From Phoronis ovalis (lineage: Eukaryota; Phoronida; Phoronidae), in assembly GCA_028565635.1 (NCBI GenBank), contig JAOXYB010021136.1, forward strand, positions 1-17,327: a stretch of DNA of 17,327 nt. The letters run 5' to 3'. Below are positions 1 to 8,854 of this stretch, in pieces. The first letter of the stretch is position 1; the number at the start of each line of letters is the position of its first letter. The position numbers and the translations under genes were made by a program. The notes under the pieces were generated by a model. It was not told the DNA's origin and made no database searches. It worked only from the letters and a program-made list of their open reading frames with translations.

Positions 1-78
1 AATTGATGCTATTTTGAGAATGACCTTTTAAAACACGGCATACGATTGGTCAGGTCAGGGTTCAGGTATCACGTGATT

Positions 79-206
79 CACTTCCTTAGGGGTGTATTTT
101 TTCAAAAAAGCACTTCCTTAGGGGTGCATTTAAAAAAAAATCACTTCCTTAGGGGTGTATTTTTTGCAGAATTTCACTTCTTTGGGGGCTTTTTTGAAAA
201 GTCATG
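79..206 (+). repeat. Tandem array of four 31-33 bp units (repeat copy 1)
   Basis: Four consecutive units start at 79, 111, 142 and 175. Each begins CACTTCCTTAGGGGTG or a variant and continues with a T- or A-rich tail. The fourth is the most diverged (CACTTCTTTGGGGG). An open frame runs through the array only because it is repetitive, and I do not call it a gene. The array is followed directly by the conserved flank at 205-248. A second, inverted array lies near 9940-10136. Confidence 0.9.
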
Positions 207-248
207 TTGGAACATGGTTACCCACTTTCATATTGACCGCCCCCCGAG
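205..248 (+). repeat. Conserved array flank, copy 1 (GTTGGAACATG...CCCCCCG)
   Basis: This stretch of about 44 bp reads TGTTGGAACATGG, TTACCCAC, TTCATATTGAC and then a C6 run. It is nearly the same as 10138-10180, in the same orientation. It is probably the terminal or core part of a dispersed repeat family. I cannot assign the class: there is no recognisable transposase, reverse transcriptase or tRNA head. Confidence 0.85.
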
Positions 249-255
249 GGAGTGA

Positions 256-2134
256 ATCCACGATGAAGCTGACTTTCTTGTGACTTTTATGAAATGTGAT
301 TATTTTTTTAATCCTTTGACATATTACAAATAAAAAAACATTTTCCCATACTCCCTCTTTCTATAAGGCGACTTGGAGCCGAATGACTATGGCAGGTTAA
401 TGGGTTAATTTTGTAGGCTTCCATAGTAGGACCATATTATTAAGTCATATAACTAGAACTTAGTAATTTAATGCTTCTAATAACTAGTTATTGTGAGCTA
501 TTTTATGATCTGGAATCAAAAGCTGATCTCATACGAAAGTTCTTTCAGCATATAGCACAGATAGGTGACAGATATAGAATATACTATTAAATTATAATTT
601 ATATATAAACCGGTTATTAGATTAATACAATAATAGATACTAAGATAGGAATGAATCGGAATCACCACATTTGTTTAAATAAAATAATAGTATTACGATA
701 CCGCTTTGTCTTAATATCTGAATGAATGTTATCAGTGATATTATCAATACCTGGGTGCGATTCTTAAGAGTTACATACCTAATGTTACAGATCTTTTACG
801 ACGATTTATATAGATTGGATGATTGGATTATTTGCCGTTCATAAAGAGAGAAACAGTGACATCTAGCGAAAGTACTCTCAAATTTACCGCTAAACACCAA
901 AGAGCTGAATCTGTGTCCCGCAAGGCAGTCCACTTCTGTTCCACTCATAGCAAAGATGACAAACCGCATATGACAGTATGCTTAATCATCGTCACAGGGA
1001 TCTAATACTGTGACTCTGGATTGAATGAGACTGTAACTTTTAATTATCCTCAAAAGCAATGAGTTTTACTTCAAAGTGATTTCCTTTAATTTACTGCAAA
1101 AATGCGTCAGTCTACTAGGTATGGCGATTCTACCCTCAGATGTGGACCTAATGTGTAATATTACACTTCGAAATTTTGTAATTCACAGTTTCTCACAAAA
1201 ATACCCATAAAATAAGTACTATTGTCGCTGCATCTCAGCTATTTGGATAGCTAGAAGGACCCTACGTAATTGGAATCATTTCAAAAGATATTTATATACG
1301 ATTTTCTGTGTGTGAAAGTACGTAACTATATGCTATTTAACAAAAAGTTGTAGTTTATAAATATTGTGACGTTCATTTTATAACAAATGGGCGTAAATCG
1401 TCTTTCGTGTAATTTTAAAATAGATTCAAAAGTTTTTCGCATCCGCGGATAACACAGTTTTTCAATGTTAAACTACAATAGTTTTAGTATTTTTTATGAG
1501 AAACTGAGTATATTGCAAAGTTGCGAAATGCTCTATTTCATGTTAGGTTACCATCCGGTTTTCACTTTGCTGTATGTGCATGTTTTAGTGAACATTTCGT
1601 TTTTTCTTAAGTTATCACGAAAAATCGATTCTTTAAATACATTATGAAACAAAGATCAAAAAAGATTCTGTTTATTTATTACCACGCCTCTGGTATCCGT
1701 AGTTTCACGATGATTATAAAACTACAGCTATAATGGTCTATAATGTTTTTCCCTATGTACCCGTTGCAGCTTTAAATGGGTTTTAGTTTGCTATATGACA
1801 CTGTGCTTCAAGGTAAAATACATATGTGTCATTAGACAAGTATTTAATAACACAGTTTAATAACAAATGACAGTTTACTAAATACCCAGTTATTTACTAA
1901 GTGGGGCCTTGCATGTCCGATATGTGTACAGTTTCGTTGGTCAGATGATATCATATAATAGAATATTATGCATGTGTTAAAATTATTATCATAAAGTTTG
2001 AAGTTATACACAGAAGGCATGACATACGCAAATAAACGCAAATAATAAAATTGTTATTAAATAAAACATAATTAATTTCTTATTAAAAGTTACTCAAATT
2101 CTTCACTGTCAGTTCATATATTGATATTTTTCCA
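256..2134. other. Non-coding stretch, no gene seen
   Basis: This is AT-rich sequence with frequent stops in all frames. The open frames present are 60-65 codons at most (823-1005, 1465-1647, and 1844-2041 on the minus strand). They show no domain signature, have low-complexity composition and lack convincing splice signals, so I treat them as chance. I see no tRNA, tandem array or transposon end here. Confidence 0.6.
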
Positions 2135-2159
2135 TCATTTGGATAAAATGATTTTATTT

Positions 2160-2400
2160 ACTAAGTAAGCGGCGCGGGTGTACCTGGCCCGACTTCGATA
2201 AAACATTTCACTGATCGATGTGTATAAAACAAAGTGAAAGCATGCAGTGAATGTGATTACATCTGTAAAACACGGTATTTGCTTACCACTTCGCCACCAT
2301 CGCATCCCATCAAAGAGCGAGAAACGCGCTGAAGTATTTTTACGCCTGATGTAGACCAATCGCGTTTTGCGCGCTACAAATTGCAATTTTCTGTTTGATT
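2160..2400. promoter_or_regulatory. CpG-rich patch, possible bidirectional promoter
   Basis: This stretch holds many CpG dinucleotides (GGCGCGGG, CCCGACTTCG, GAAACGCGCT, CAATCGCG, TTGCGCGC), in contrast to the CpG-poor, AT-rich DNA on both sides. A CCAAT word is present at about 2358 (GACCAATCGCG). Splice-donor-like sites point away from it on both strands: minus-strand GTAAGC at 2286-2281 and plus-strand AAAAAG/GTAAGA at 2581/2582. Retained CpGs with divergent donors would fit an unmethylated two-way promoter. That reading is inference, because I see no TATA box or initiator that fixes a start site. Confidence 0.35.
2287..2310 (-). CDS. Possible short first coding exon, minus strand (MGCDGGEV)
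   Basis: On the minus strand an ATG at 2310 opens eight codons, MGCDGGEV, ending exactly at a good donor (GTG/GTAAGC, phase 0). It lies inside the CpG-rich patch, where a first exon would be expected. The first six residues match the start I recall for replication termination factor 2 (RTF2) proteins, MGCDGGTIP, but the next residues do not. No matching second exon is visible between here and position 1, and the -3 base of the start context is T, which is weak. An overlapping 83-codon minus-strand frame (2386-2135) reads straight through the donor and has no recognisable domain. I regard this as a lead only; a chance match is quite possible. Confidence 0.15.
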
Positions 2401-3707
2401 GATATCAATAAGTAATTTTTCGTGATTGATTTTTAACAATTTATGGTTGTCAGTAACGACTTCGGTTTGATGTTTTTTTAATCTATTACATGTGTCTGGT
2501 CTTTTTAAAAATTACAATAGATAGGTACCTGTCTCATAACAGTCTCGTGCTTCCTACATCCCGAACTGAATTAACAAAAAGGTAAGATATTCTTCTTGAT
2601 GTCTAAAGTTAAAAGATTTCTTAATACAAAACCCGTCTTCTTGATTTGTGCATTCAAGAGTCAGGAAATCTAACGGATAAGAATTGAATTAATTTTGGAC
2701 TTTTACATGTATATAATTAAATGGGGCTACCCGCATCGCTGTATCTGCAGGTAAACTTTCGTGTAATAATAAATGCTCTCTTTTAAAATATTTTTAATGG
2801 CTTTGTCACAGATTATGTTCATACCTGTCTGCATATATTGTAATATTCTGACATTCACGCCTTAGATTTAATTAAAAGCCGTCTTTAGTGTAAAAAATGT
2901 TTAAATGGTCTTATAAAATCTAGTTCTGCATATGAAATATCAATCGGTTTTATGATTTTTATCTTGGATATATTCTCTGGTATTGTTTGTTTTGACAGTA
3001 TCATCTTGCTTGACACATGTTTGCTGGAGGCACAAGACCCTAAACATGCCTAAATGCCGAGAAGCTCCGGGAGCTGAATGGTATTTCTAAAATGTGAAAT
3101 TCAAAAAACGCTGTGACAGATATCTGTTTACAATTCAAATCAGATGTATTCTAATTCAAACACCGGAATTCAAATTATTGGATATGACTGAATACATATA
3201 TTGTTAGCCTATCCCATTTCTGATTTACTAAGTTTTTGTCAAATTTGATTTATAAATAATTGGTTGGACAACTTACAATTTGGATAGGAAAGGTCGCAAA
3301 GATACAGCATGATAAGAGATCGTTAAAATTGTATCCACGTGGTCAAAAGGTAAACATAATCTTGGAGTACAAAAGAGGCCATCTTATTTATTCCTCACTG
3401 ATTTGTAAATAATTTGGCAATTTTATTCAGTTGTATTACGTAAATTTAGATTTCGGTAAGGAAGATTCGCTTAGATACTATTGTTAGTGTTGTTCTTAAA
3501 GTGCATTTGTCAATGTACTCTTGTAGGACCGAAAACCTCTTTAGTGTTTGGTCTTCATTAGTGAGTAATGAAAGAAATCAAATAAGTTACTCCAGCGTTA
3601 TTTAAGATATTGGATTCCGGTAAGTATTCAAAAGTTTTATTTTTTCTGTTCATATTCATAAAATGAGGTAAAACCAAAAATACAAATGCAGAAAATATTG
3701 ATTATAG

Positions 3708-3726
3708 CGGATAGTTCTACTATCCG
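3708..3726. repeat. Perfect 7-bp hairpin next to the TA microsatellite
   Basis: CGGATAG, the loop TTCTA and CTATCCG form a perfect 7-bp inverted repeat, about 20 bp before the (TA)n tract. Its role is unknown. Structures of this kind occur near transposon ends, but I see no matching second end. Confidence 0.6.
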
Positions 3727-3745
3727 ATCTTCATCATACTATAGG

Positions 3746-3747
3746 TA

Positions 3748-3785
<38 letters not shown>
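3746..3785. repeat. (TA)n microsatellite
   Basis: This is an almost pure TA dinucleotide tract of about 38 bp, with one C interruption (TATACATA). It is probably length-variable and a likely assembly weak point. A tyrosine/isoleucine run (IYIYIYIY) in a short minus-strand frame is simply translation of this tract. Confidence 0.97.
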
Positions 3786-3786
<1 letters not shown>

Positions 3787-5026
3787 TGATTGTGGTGTTT
3801 AATCCACCTAAGAAAATATGCTGTGTACAATTAATTAATTGCCAGTCACCAATACGTTGTGCAACCGTCTTCTTCAGCTGAATAATTTGTTTAACAAGTC
3901 TTTTCACTTTAGCCAAGGTATTTGAAGCAGATTGTTCTTTTTTTTAATTTCCTTGAAAAATCCAGTCATATATCCATCCCTGGGTATATATCGCTTCACG
4001 TACAGTATGTGTTTTGGATTGGTATCCAGATAAATAAATTTCCCGTGGTAGAAATATAAAAGTATAGGTCGAAAAGTGGAACATGCAACTTTTGAATAAA
4101 ATATTGTAATAATGAATATTTCACAGCAGCAAATCGGAAATATACGTACAAGATTTGAGCTGGTATGAACAATGAGATAATTAAGTCTGCTATCGCGAAA
4201 TTCTATCAACTCGTTTTTTCATGAAATACTGTTTTAGTAATATAAAGAAATGTTATAAATTGTTATAACTACAACTGCGATGCATTTTTACATAGGATTG
4301 TTTATATAAATTTTAAATCACCATGAATTTAGTCGTCAAACTATAGGACGCGTTTTTTTTTAACTTGTCACTTTTATTCCGAGAAAAATCTAGCCCAGGC
4401 TAAGATGTATATACCGATAACGCAGGCCTACTTCTTGCTTTTCGCCCACTTTTTCGTTCCCCGTTTTTATATTGTCACACGCATAACATCTGCACTTTCG
4501 TATCCATATTAAAATATCTGGTGGGGGAAAAGAAAGTACCTAAACTGGTTGTGCGGTAGTGAGTTTTTACAAACGGGTGCGAGATATCAGATAAAACTGG
4601 TGATATCTGTATGTTAAAATATGTACAGCTGCATTGTTAAAGAAAGCATTAGATTAGCAGATAATTTTAATTATGAGCTGAGCTAATTCTTATTAAATCT
4701 ACAATACTAAATAATATCTAAACTGGCTACTTTGAATAAACTGTTTGTATGTACAAAAATCGACATTCTTATGGTTTCAGTTTTTACATTCAGATTTGTC
4801 AGCTTCATTCGTAACAACTGGTTTTGGTATATATTTGATACCATTATGATATTATGTGACCTTTAACCATTACGGCATGCAATAGGTAGTTCAGTTGCAT
4901 ATTTCTATCTTCAATAATGACACATTCTTTAAAATTATACATATTGTAAAAAAACTAGTTAATATATAAGAATTATGAAAACGAACCACAAAATCAAGAC
5001 AGAATATATCTCTTTTGCATCGCACT

Positions 5027-5042
5027 TTTTTGTGTTTTACAG
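5027..5042 (+). other. Candidate 3' splice acceptor upstream of the 5063 gene
   Basis: TTTTTTGTGTTTTACAG is a strong pyrimidine tract ending in CAG, 20 bp before the first in-frame ATG. An in-frame TAA at 5048-5050 lies between acceptor and ATG, so any upstream exon spliced here would be untranslated and the start at 5063 is kept. If unspliced, the same bases are simply leader sequence. Confidence 0.5.
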
Positions 5043-5062
5043 AATAGTAACAAGTAGTGAAT

Positions 5063-6361
5063 ATGCTTCCTTCAAGAGGATTGGGTTTTAATCTTATACG
5101 TATTAAACAGTGGCAAGAAAGACGGGATAGGCAAATGTTGCGCAGTCAGTATAATATAAGGCGGAAGCAAGAAGAAGATATAAAACGTCTGGAAATTCTA
5201 AAAAATCACGTTCTTGAAAGTTTTCGACTTGAAAAGAATATCTTTGAATCGAATACGAAAAATAAAATTGAAAAATGGAGGGATCAAGCGTTGGATTCGC
5301 CAAAGTATACGCCGCCGGACTATTTACAATTACAAACAAACCCAATCGATAGCAATTCGAATGATCCAAAAACTGTCAATACAGCGAGCTACGATGGGTT
5401 GACTTGTAGAGATGTCAAGTTAACAGCATTCAATAAACTGACGAGGAGAGGCAATTATGAAAGGGGACAAATTCCAGATGGAAAAAAGTTACCACAACTT
5501 TCACAACCACATGAAAAGAAAAAGAATATTACTAAGAATAGTACGTATTCTGGATTTAGCACTAAGTTGCCTGGAATCATGAATCATCGAAGTAAAACTG
5601 AAGCAGGAATTTCTGTTGCAGGTAATAAAACTGAAAAACAACCCCCAGGTAAAGTGGCTTTTTCTCTGTCAACAAAGTCTGAAAATTATAATTATGCTAA
5701 TACAACGAGGGAATCCGTTGACGTAGTGACGGAACATGAAGACGATATGGAAATAACGTCTTTAAAGAGAAAATGTGAGAAACGAAGACTAAAAAGGCTG
5801 GGTGAATTACAAAAGGAAAAGACAGCGTTGGACAATGGCGTAAAAGATTTTGTTAAAAACTTACAAAATGATTCGAAACCTAAGAGCAAAATTTGGGGAG
5901 CCTTACAGTGTACGACAATCTTAAACTCGTTGTCAAACACGAAAACTGGGGAACGCGATAACATGGTAACTAAAACTGTTTCAATACAACCCCTTACAAA
6001 ACTTGCAAAATTCAAAAATGATGTCAGTAACCAAGATTCTGTGGTTGACAAAAAGTTAACGCGAAGGGGGACAGTTGTGTTCCATCAGTTTGCGGTGTGT
6101 CTTCACAATAATGATGTCTTGAGACTAGACAAACAACATCCCACTGCAAGACATGCATGGTTAGGTTATCAAAATGCTGACGAAATGGATTCAGTTTCAG
6201 AAAATATACGAAAATCTATTCAAACGAAACTAAAATTGAAAAAGCAAAGACAAGACGAATATTCGGATCTCTGGAATCCTACACTAAAAACTTTAGATGG
6301 AGTTAAGCTATTCAAAGGACTGCTGGGAAAGAAAAGAGATGATGATCATACTGAGTTATGA
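5063..6361 (+). CDS. Unrecognised basic, helix-rich 432-residue protein
   Basis: This is one uninterrupted frame of 432 codons plus TGA, by far the longest in the window. The start is the ATG at 5063, the first in frame after a TAA at 5048; a GTG two codons earlier is unlikely to be used in an animal. I do not recognise the family. Residues 13-76 are highly charged (QWQERRDRQMLRSQ, RRKQEEDIKRLEILKNHV) and should form a long helix or coiled coil. Residues 80-220 are polar and probably disordered. Residues 225-270 form a second charged helix (LKRKCEKRRLKRLGELQKEK). A KLTRRG motif occurs twice, at 125-130 and 331-336. The C-terminus (376-432) has a basic helix, then DLWNPTLKTLDGVKLFKGLL. There is no signal peptide, membrane segment or catalytic motif. 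Lys/Arg richness suggests a nuclear, cytoskeletal or ciliary structural protein, but that is a guess. The coding part has no intron, so an old retrocopy is possible, though no poly(A) tail or flanking duplication is evident. Confidence 0.72.
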   Translation: MLPSRGLGFNLIRIKQWQERRDRQMLRSQYNIRRKQEEDIKRLEILKNHVLESFRLEKNIFESNTKNKIEKWRDQALDSPKYTPPDYLQLQTNPIDSNSNDPKTVNTASYDGLTCRDVKLTAFNKLTRRGNYERGQIPDGKKLPQLSQPHEKKKNITKNSTYSGFSTKLPGIMNHRSKTEAGISVAGNKTEKQPPGKVAFSLSTKSENYNYANTTRESVDVVTEHEDDMEITSLKRKCEKRRLKRLGELQKEKTALDNGVKDFVKNLQNDSKPKSKIWGALQCTTILNSLSNTKTGERDNMVTKTVSIQPLTKLAKFKNDVSNQDSVVDKKLTRRGTVVFHQFAVCLHNNDVLRLDKQHPTARHAWLGYQNADEMDSVSENIRKSIQTKLKLKKQRQDEYSDLWNPTLKTLDGVKLFKGLLGKKRDDDHTEL

Positions 6362-6811
6362 AATAACCCCTCGCTCAAGATTGTTTCGAGCGCCATATAT
6401 TTTCCTAACAAGTGCTTTGAGATTGAAATTCATCTTAACTGAACCGTCATTTCTGCGTACTCGCGAAAATTTCTAGGAACAGAGATGTATTTCTGGACAC
6501 AAGAAATATAATGAAGTAAACTGTTCTTGTACCCGAGCATTCAACAGTGTTCTTTGAAATTTGGGTGAGAAAGTGTAAATGACGGTTCGGGTAGAAGAAA
6601 TGTCGGTAAGAAAATCGGGGAAAGGGTTCGTTATTGAGGAAAAAAGACGCATGAGTGGGGATTAATGCCCGGGGATTAATGAGCCGTGTACACGATGGTT
6701 AGGTAGGCTGGATAGAGCAATTGTACATGATAATGTTATGTTTCATATCATTGATAATGTATTCTGTATAAAAATGTTTAAACGGTTACCGTATTGAACC
6801 TCTTTAGTTAG

Positions 6812-6900
6812 ATCACATTTTATTATATGATTATTTTTAGTGTATCATTTTATTATATGATTATTTTATTATATGATTATTTTTAGTCGTATCATTTTTT
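6812..6900 (+). repeat. Short AT-rich tandem repeat (ATTTTATTATATGATT units)
   Basis: The block ATTTTATTATATGATTATTTT occurs three times in about 90 bp. The first and last copies continue with TAGTGTATC or TAGTCGTATC. The pattern looks like slippage or a local duplication of a unit of about 24-30 bp. No function is implied. Confidence 0.85.
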
Positions 6901-6946
6901 TGGTGGCATATGTGGTTCAAAGCATTAGAAATTCAACTTAACCAGG

Positions 6947-6952
6947 AATAAA
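6947..6952 (+). terminator. Possible poly(A) signal for the 5063 gene
   Basis: AATAAA lies in GGAATAAATTG about 590 bp after the stop codon. Another copy lies at 7035-7040 (TGAATAAAGG). Such hexamers are common in AT-rich DNA, so this is weak evidence. Confidence 0.3.
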
Positions 6953-8349
6953 TTGTAGGGAAACACAAAATGTGGACCTACTTTTGCTATATACGTATGA
7001 TATATACAAGCTAGGGGCATTATGCAAATCTATGAATAAAGGAGCGGCTTATTATGTGTAACGCTACCTACTTTTCACGCGAAAACACTAAGTTGATCCT
7101 TGATTTTTTATTTCCTCATAAATATGAAATTATATTTATTTTTAAAACTTCCATTACCAAAAAGTTATCATATATCGAAGTATGACAAACTAGCGTGACA
7201 TGTATTTTGAAAACCTGTTGGAGCCTCGGTACTTAGGAATCCGACTGTTCAACAATGCTACGGGAAACCACGGGATTAGAAGTAATCATAGCATAAAAGC
7301 ACCCATACTATAATTAAAATTTCTTGTAGGTGCTATGTATTGATATTCCAGATAAATCCTCCATTGTCAGCTAAGCTGGGACGTTGCAAATAAAAGAATG
7401 TTTTGATGTTCTCAAAATTTTGTGCAGCAATGTTTCCGAAACCAATGCCATTATAGTTAGTGTGTTCCATAATATGGACGACTGGTTAAGCTGTACAGAA
7501 AAAAATAACAATGCCAAGAGAAATTAAATCTAAGCTATCAAATTATTACCAAAATTTGCCCCTAAGCTTGTTAACATAGTTTTGCACTAATGAAAAACAA
7601 ACATAAACGGCATTTCCAGTATTATGATTTGTCACTTCTCTGCGTTTACGTCCGGCTTTCATGAAGGAAGAATATTTAAAACCACGGGAACATTGTTTAT
7701 AGCCAATAAAAGATTATTGCCAATGTCATAGTTATGAGCAACAAAAGATGCACATCTCGTAGGTAACTAACCGCCCCAGGGAAAACAATGTGTCTTGTAG
7801 AACACCGACATTTTAATTGTATTATTTGCAGTAATGTTAATATGTCATTAGTTTTGATTTAGCACACGAACTATTTTGTATGAACAAAATATAATTTTGA
7901 TTTTTCACGACAATATTTAAAACAGTAACGAGGGTCTCGCTTAGTTATAATATTAGACACAAAATTTGCATATTTTCGGGCTATTTTTAGATTTGCAATA
8001 ATTAAAGGTATTTTTATTATCACACAGTATATATTTTCAAACTGTCCAAGATATATCTTTTAAAAGCTCGTAACATCTGAGAGATATCAAACACTGGGAT
8101 TGTTTTTGGCTGGGCAATAGAAAACCCAATTGGCTCCGGCACCCAAGGGGCTCACCGTAACTGAAAATGCGTGATATTTAATTGTAAAAATAAATTCAAT
8201 GATCAGACAGTTTAAATAAACAATGTTACTTTTTATTTGTTGTTATCGTTTATTCACAAATATATATATTGCTTGTGTTTGCAGCTAACGATGTAAAAGT
8301 TGAACATGCGAATTCTGAAAACTTACCTGACTTTGAATGTTTACGTTAC

Positions 8350-8397
8350 CACGTGTGACCTATTTCTTACCATATTTATAATAGAAATGCGCATGCG
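8350..8397 (+). promoter_or_regulatory. Candidate promoter: CACGTG box and NRF-1-like site
   Basis: A CACGTG E-box (8350-8355, in ACCACGTGTGACC) lies about 35 bp upstream of TGCGCATGCG (8388-8397). The latter matches the NRF-1 palindrome YGCGCAYGCG at ten of ten positions. Both are typical of TATA-less housekeeping promoters in animals. A small rise in CpG content follows, and a candidate first exon ends at 8577. A TATTTATAAT word at about 8374 could act as a weak TATA element. The assignment rests on motif clustering and position. Confidence 0.4.
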
Positions 8398-8577
8398 TTG
8401 TAACACTATCCGTTTGACCTAGTTCCTACAGACGGCAGCAGAGAGTGACCGAAGTGTGACAATTTTACGATTATCTGTTTAAATTGGCATCTTTTTACAA
8501 GTATAATATTATGATGAGGATCTATATTTCATACTGACATTTTAGAATTATGATACTGTACAATGATGTCGGTAAAG
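8398..8577 (+). other. Candidate first exon of the SAM-domain gene
   Basis: The left edge is approximate, set by the promoter motifs. The right edge is a strong donor, GTAAAG/GTATGT, at 8577/8578. Three ATGs matter. ATGATGAGG at about 8511 closes quickly. ATG 8550 reads MILYNDVGK and leaves phase 1. ATG 8563 reads MMSVK in phase 0. If this exon joins an acceptor at 11556, the 8550 frame continues openly into the SAM frame (MILYNDVGK-A-VIMERRK...), because G + CT makes Ala. If it joins the stronger acceptor at 11315, both upstream frames stop soon, the exon is leader, and translation starts at 11565. I cannot choose without transcripts. Confidence 0.35.
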
Positions 8578-8854
8578 GTATGTTATTATTTCAAAATCTG
8601 TTATAAAATTTGTGTTGTAAAACAGGATGTCATTTGATTTCGAAAAAATCTTGACTGTTTCCTTTAGTTTTTTTATGGATGTGACAAATTTCCTGTAAGG
8701 AACCACAATTATCCAACACTGCTAGTTTCCTGTCATAAACATTATTTCAGCATTTCTGTCAGAGTAAATATAGTATTTAATTTATCGCTTCGCAGGGGCT
8801 ACTTATGAAAAGCAAAGTACTGATTACACTTACAGTTACAGACAATCCGACAGG

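Larger units (their letters stand above)
2582..5042 (+). other. Non-coding region, possible 5' UTR intron(s) of the 5063 gene
   Basis: I find no convincing coding sequence here. Three strong plus-strand donor-like sites occur: AAAAAG/GTAAGATAT at 2582, TTTCG/GTAAGG at 3456 and TTCCG/GTAAGTATT at 3620. The region ends with a pyrimidine-rich acceptor, TTTTTTGTGTTTTACAG, at 5042, just upstream of the large open frame. One or more non-coding leader exons spliced to 5043 would explain these signals. A 101-codon minus-strand frame (4209-3904) lies here but has no domain or splice support. The region also contains a hairpin and a TA microsatellite, listed separately. Confidence 0.35.
6362..8340. other. 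3' flank of the 5063 gene and intergenic DNA
   Basis: No coding sequence is apparent. The 3' UTR of the preceding gene should lie at its left end; AATAAA words at 6947-6952 and 7035-7040 are the nearest canonical poly(A) signals, giving a 3' UTR of about 0.6 kb if used. Apart from the AT-rich tandem repeat at 6812-6900, I see no repeat, RNA gene or transposon end. Confidence 0.5.

Noticed and set aside
46-255. 69-codon plus-strand open frame
   Set aside because: It is translation of the 31-33 bp tandem array (repeated FLRGVFF), with no domain and no conserved start.
2135-2386. 83-codon minus-strand open frame
   Set aside because: It reads through the CpG-rich patch and through a good donor, has no recognisable domain, and is short enough to be chance.
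3904-4209. 101-codon minus-strand open frame
   Set aside because: Composition is like translated AT-rich DNA, rich in Ile, Tyr and Phe. It has no family resemblance, splice signals or promoter.
5103-6051. Open frames antisense to or out of frame with the 5063 gene (5103-5369, 5214-5402, 5692-6051)
   Set aside because: They are shadows of the 432-codon frame, on the opposite strand or in another frame, and are shorter.
6372-6392. CGCTC...GAGCG stem just after the orphan gene's stop, considered as a histone-type 3' stem-loop
   Set aside because: The stem is only 5 bp with an 11-base interior that pairs poorly, and it does not match the histone stem-loop pattern.
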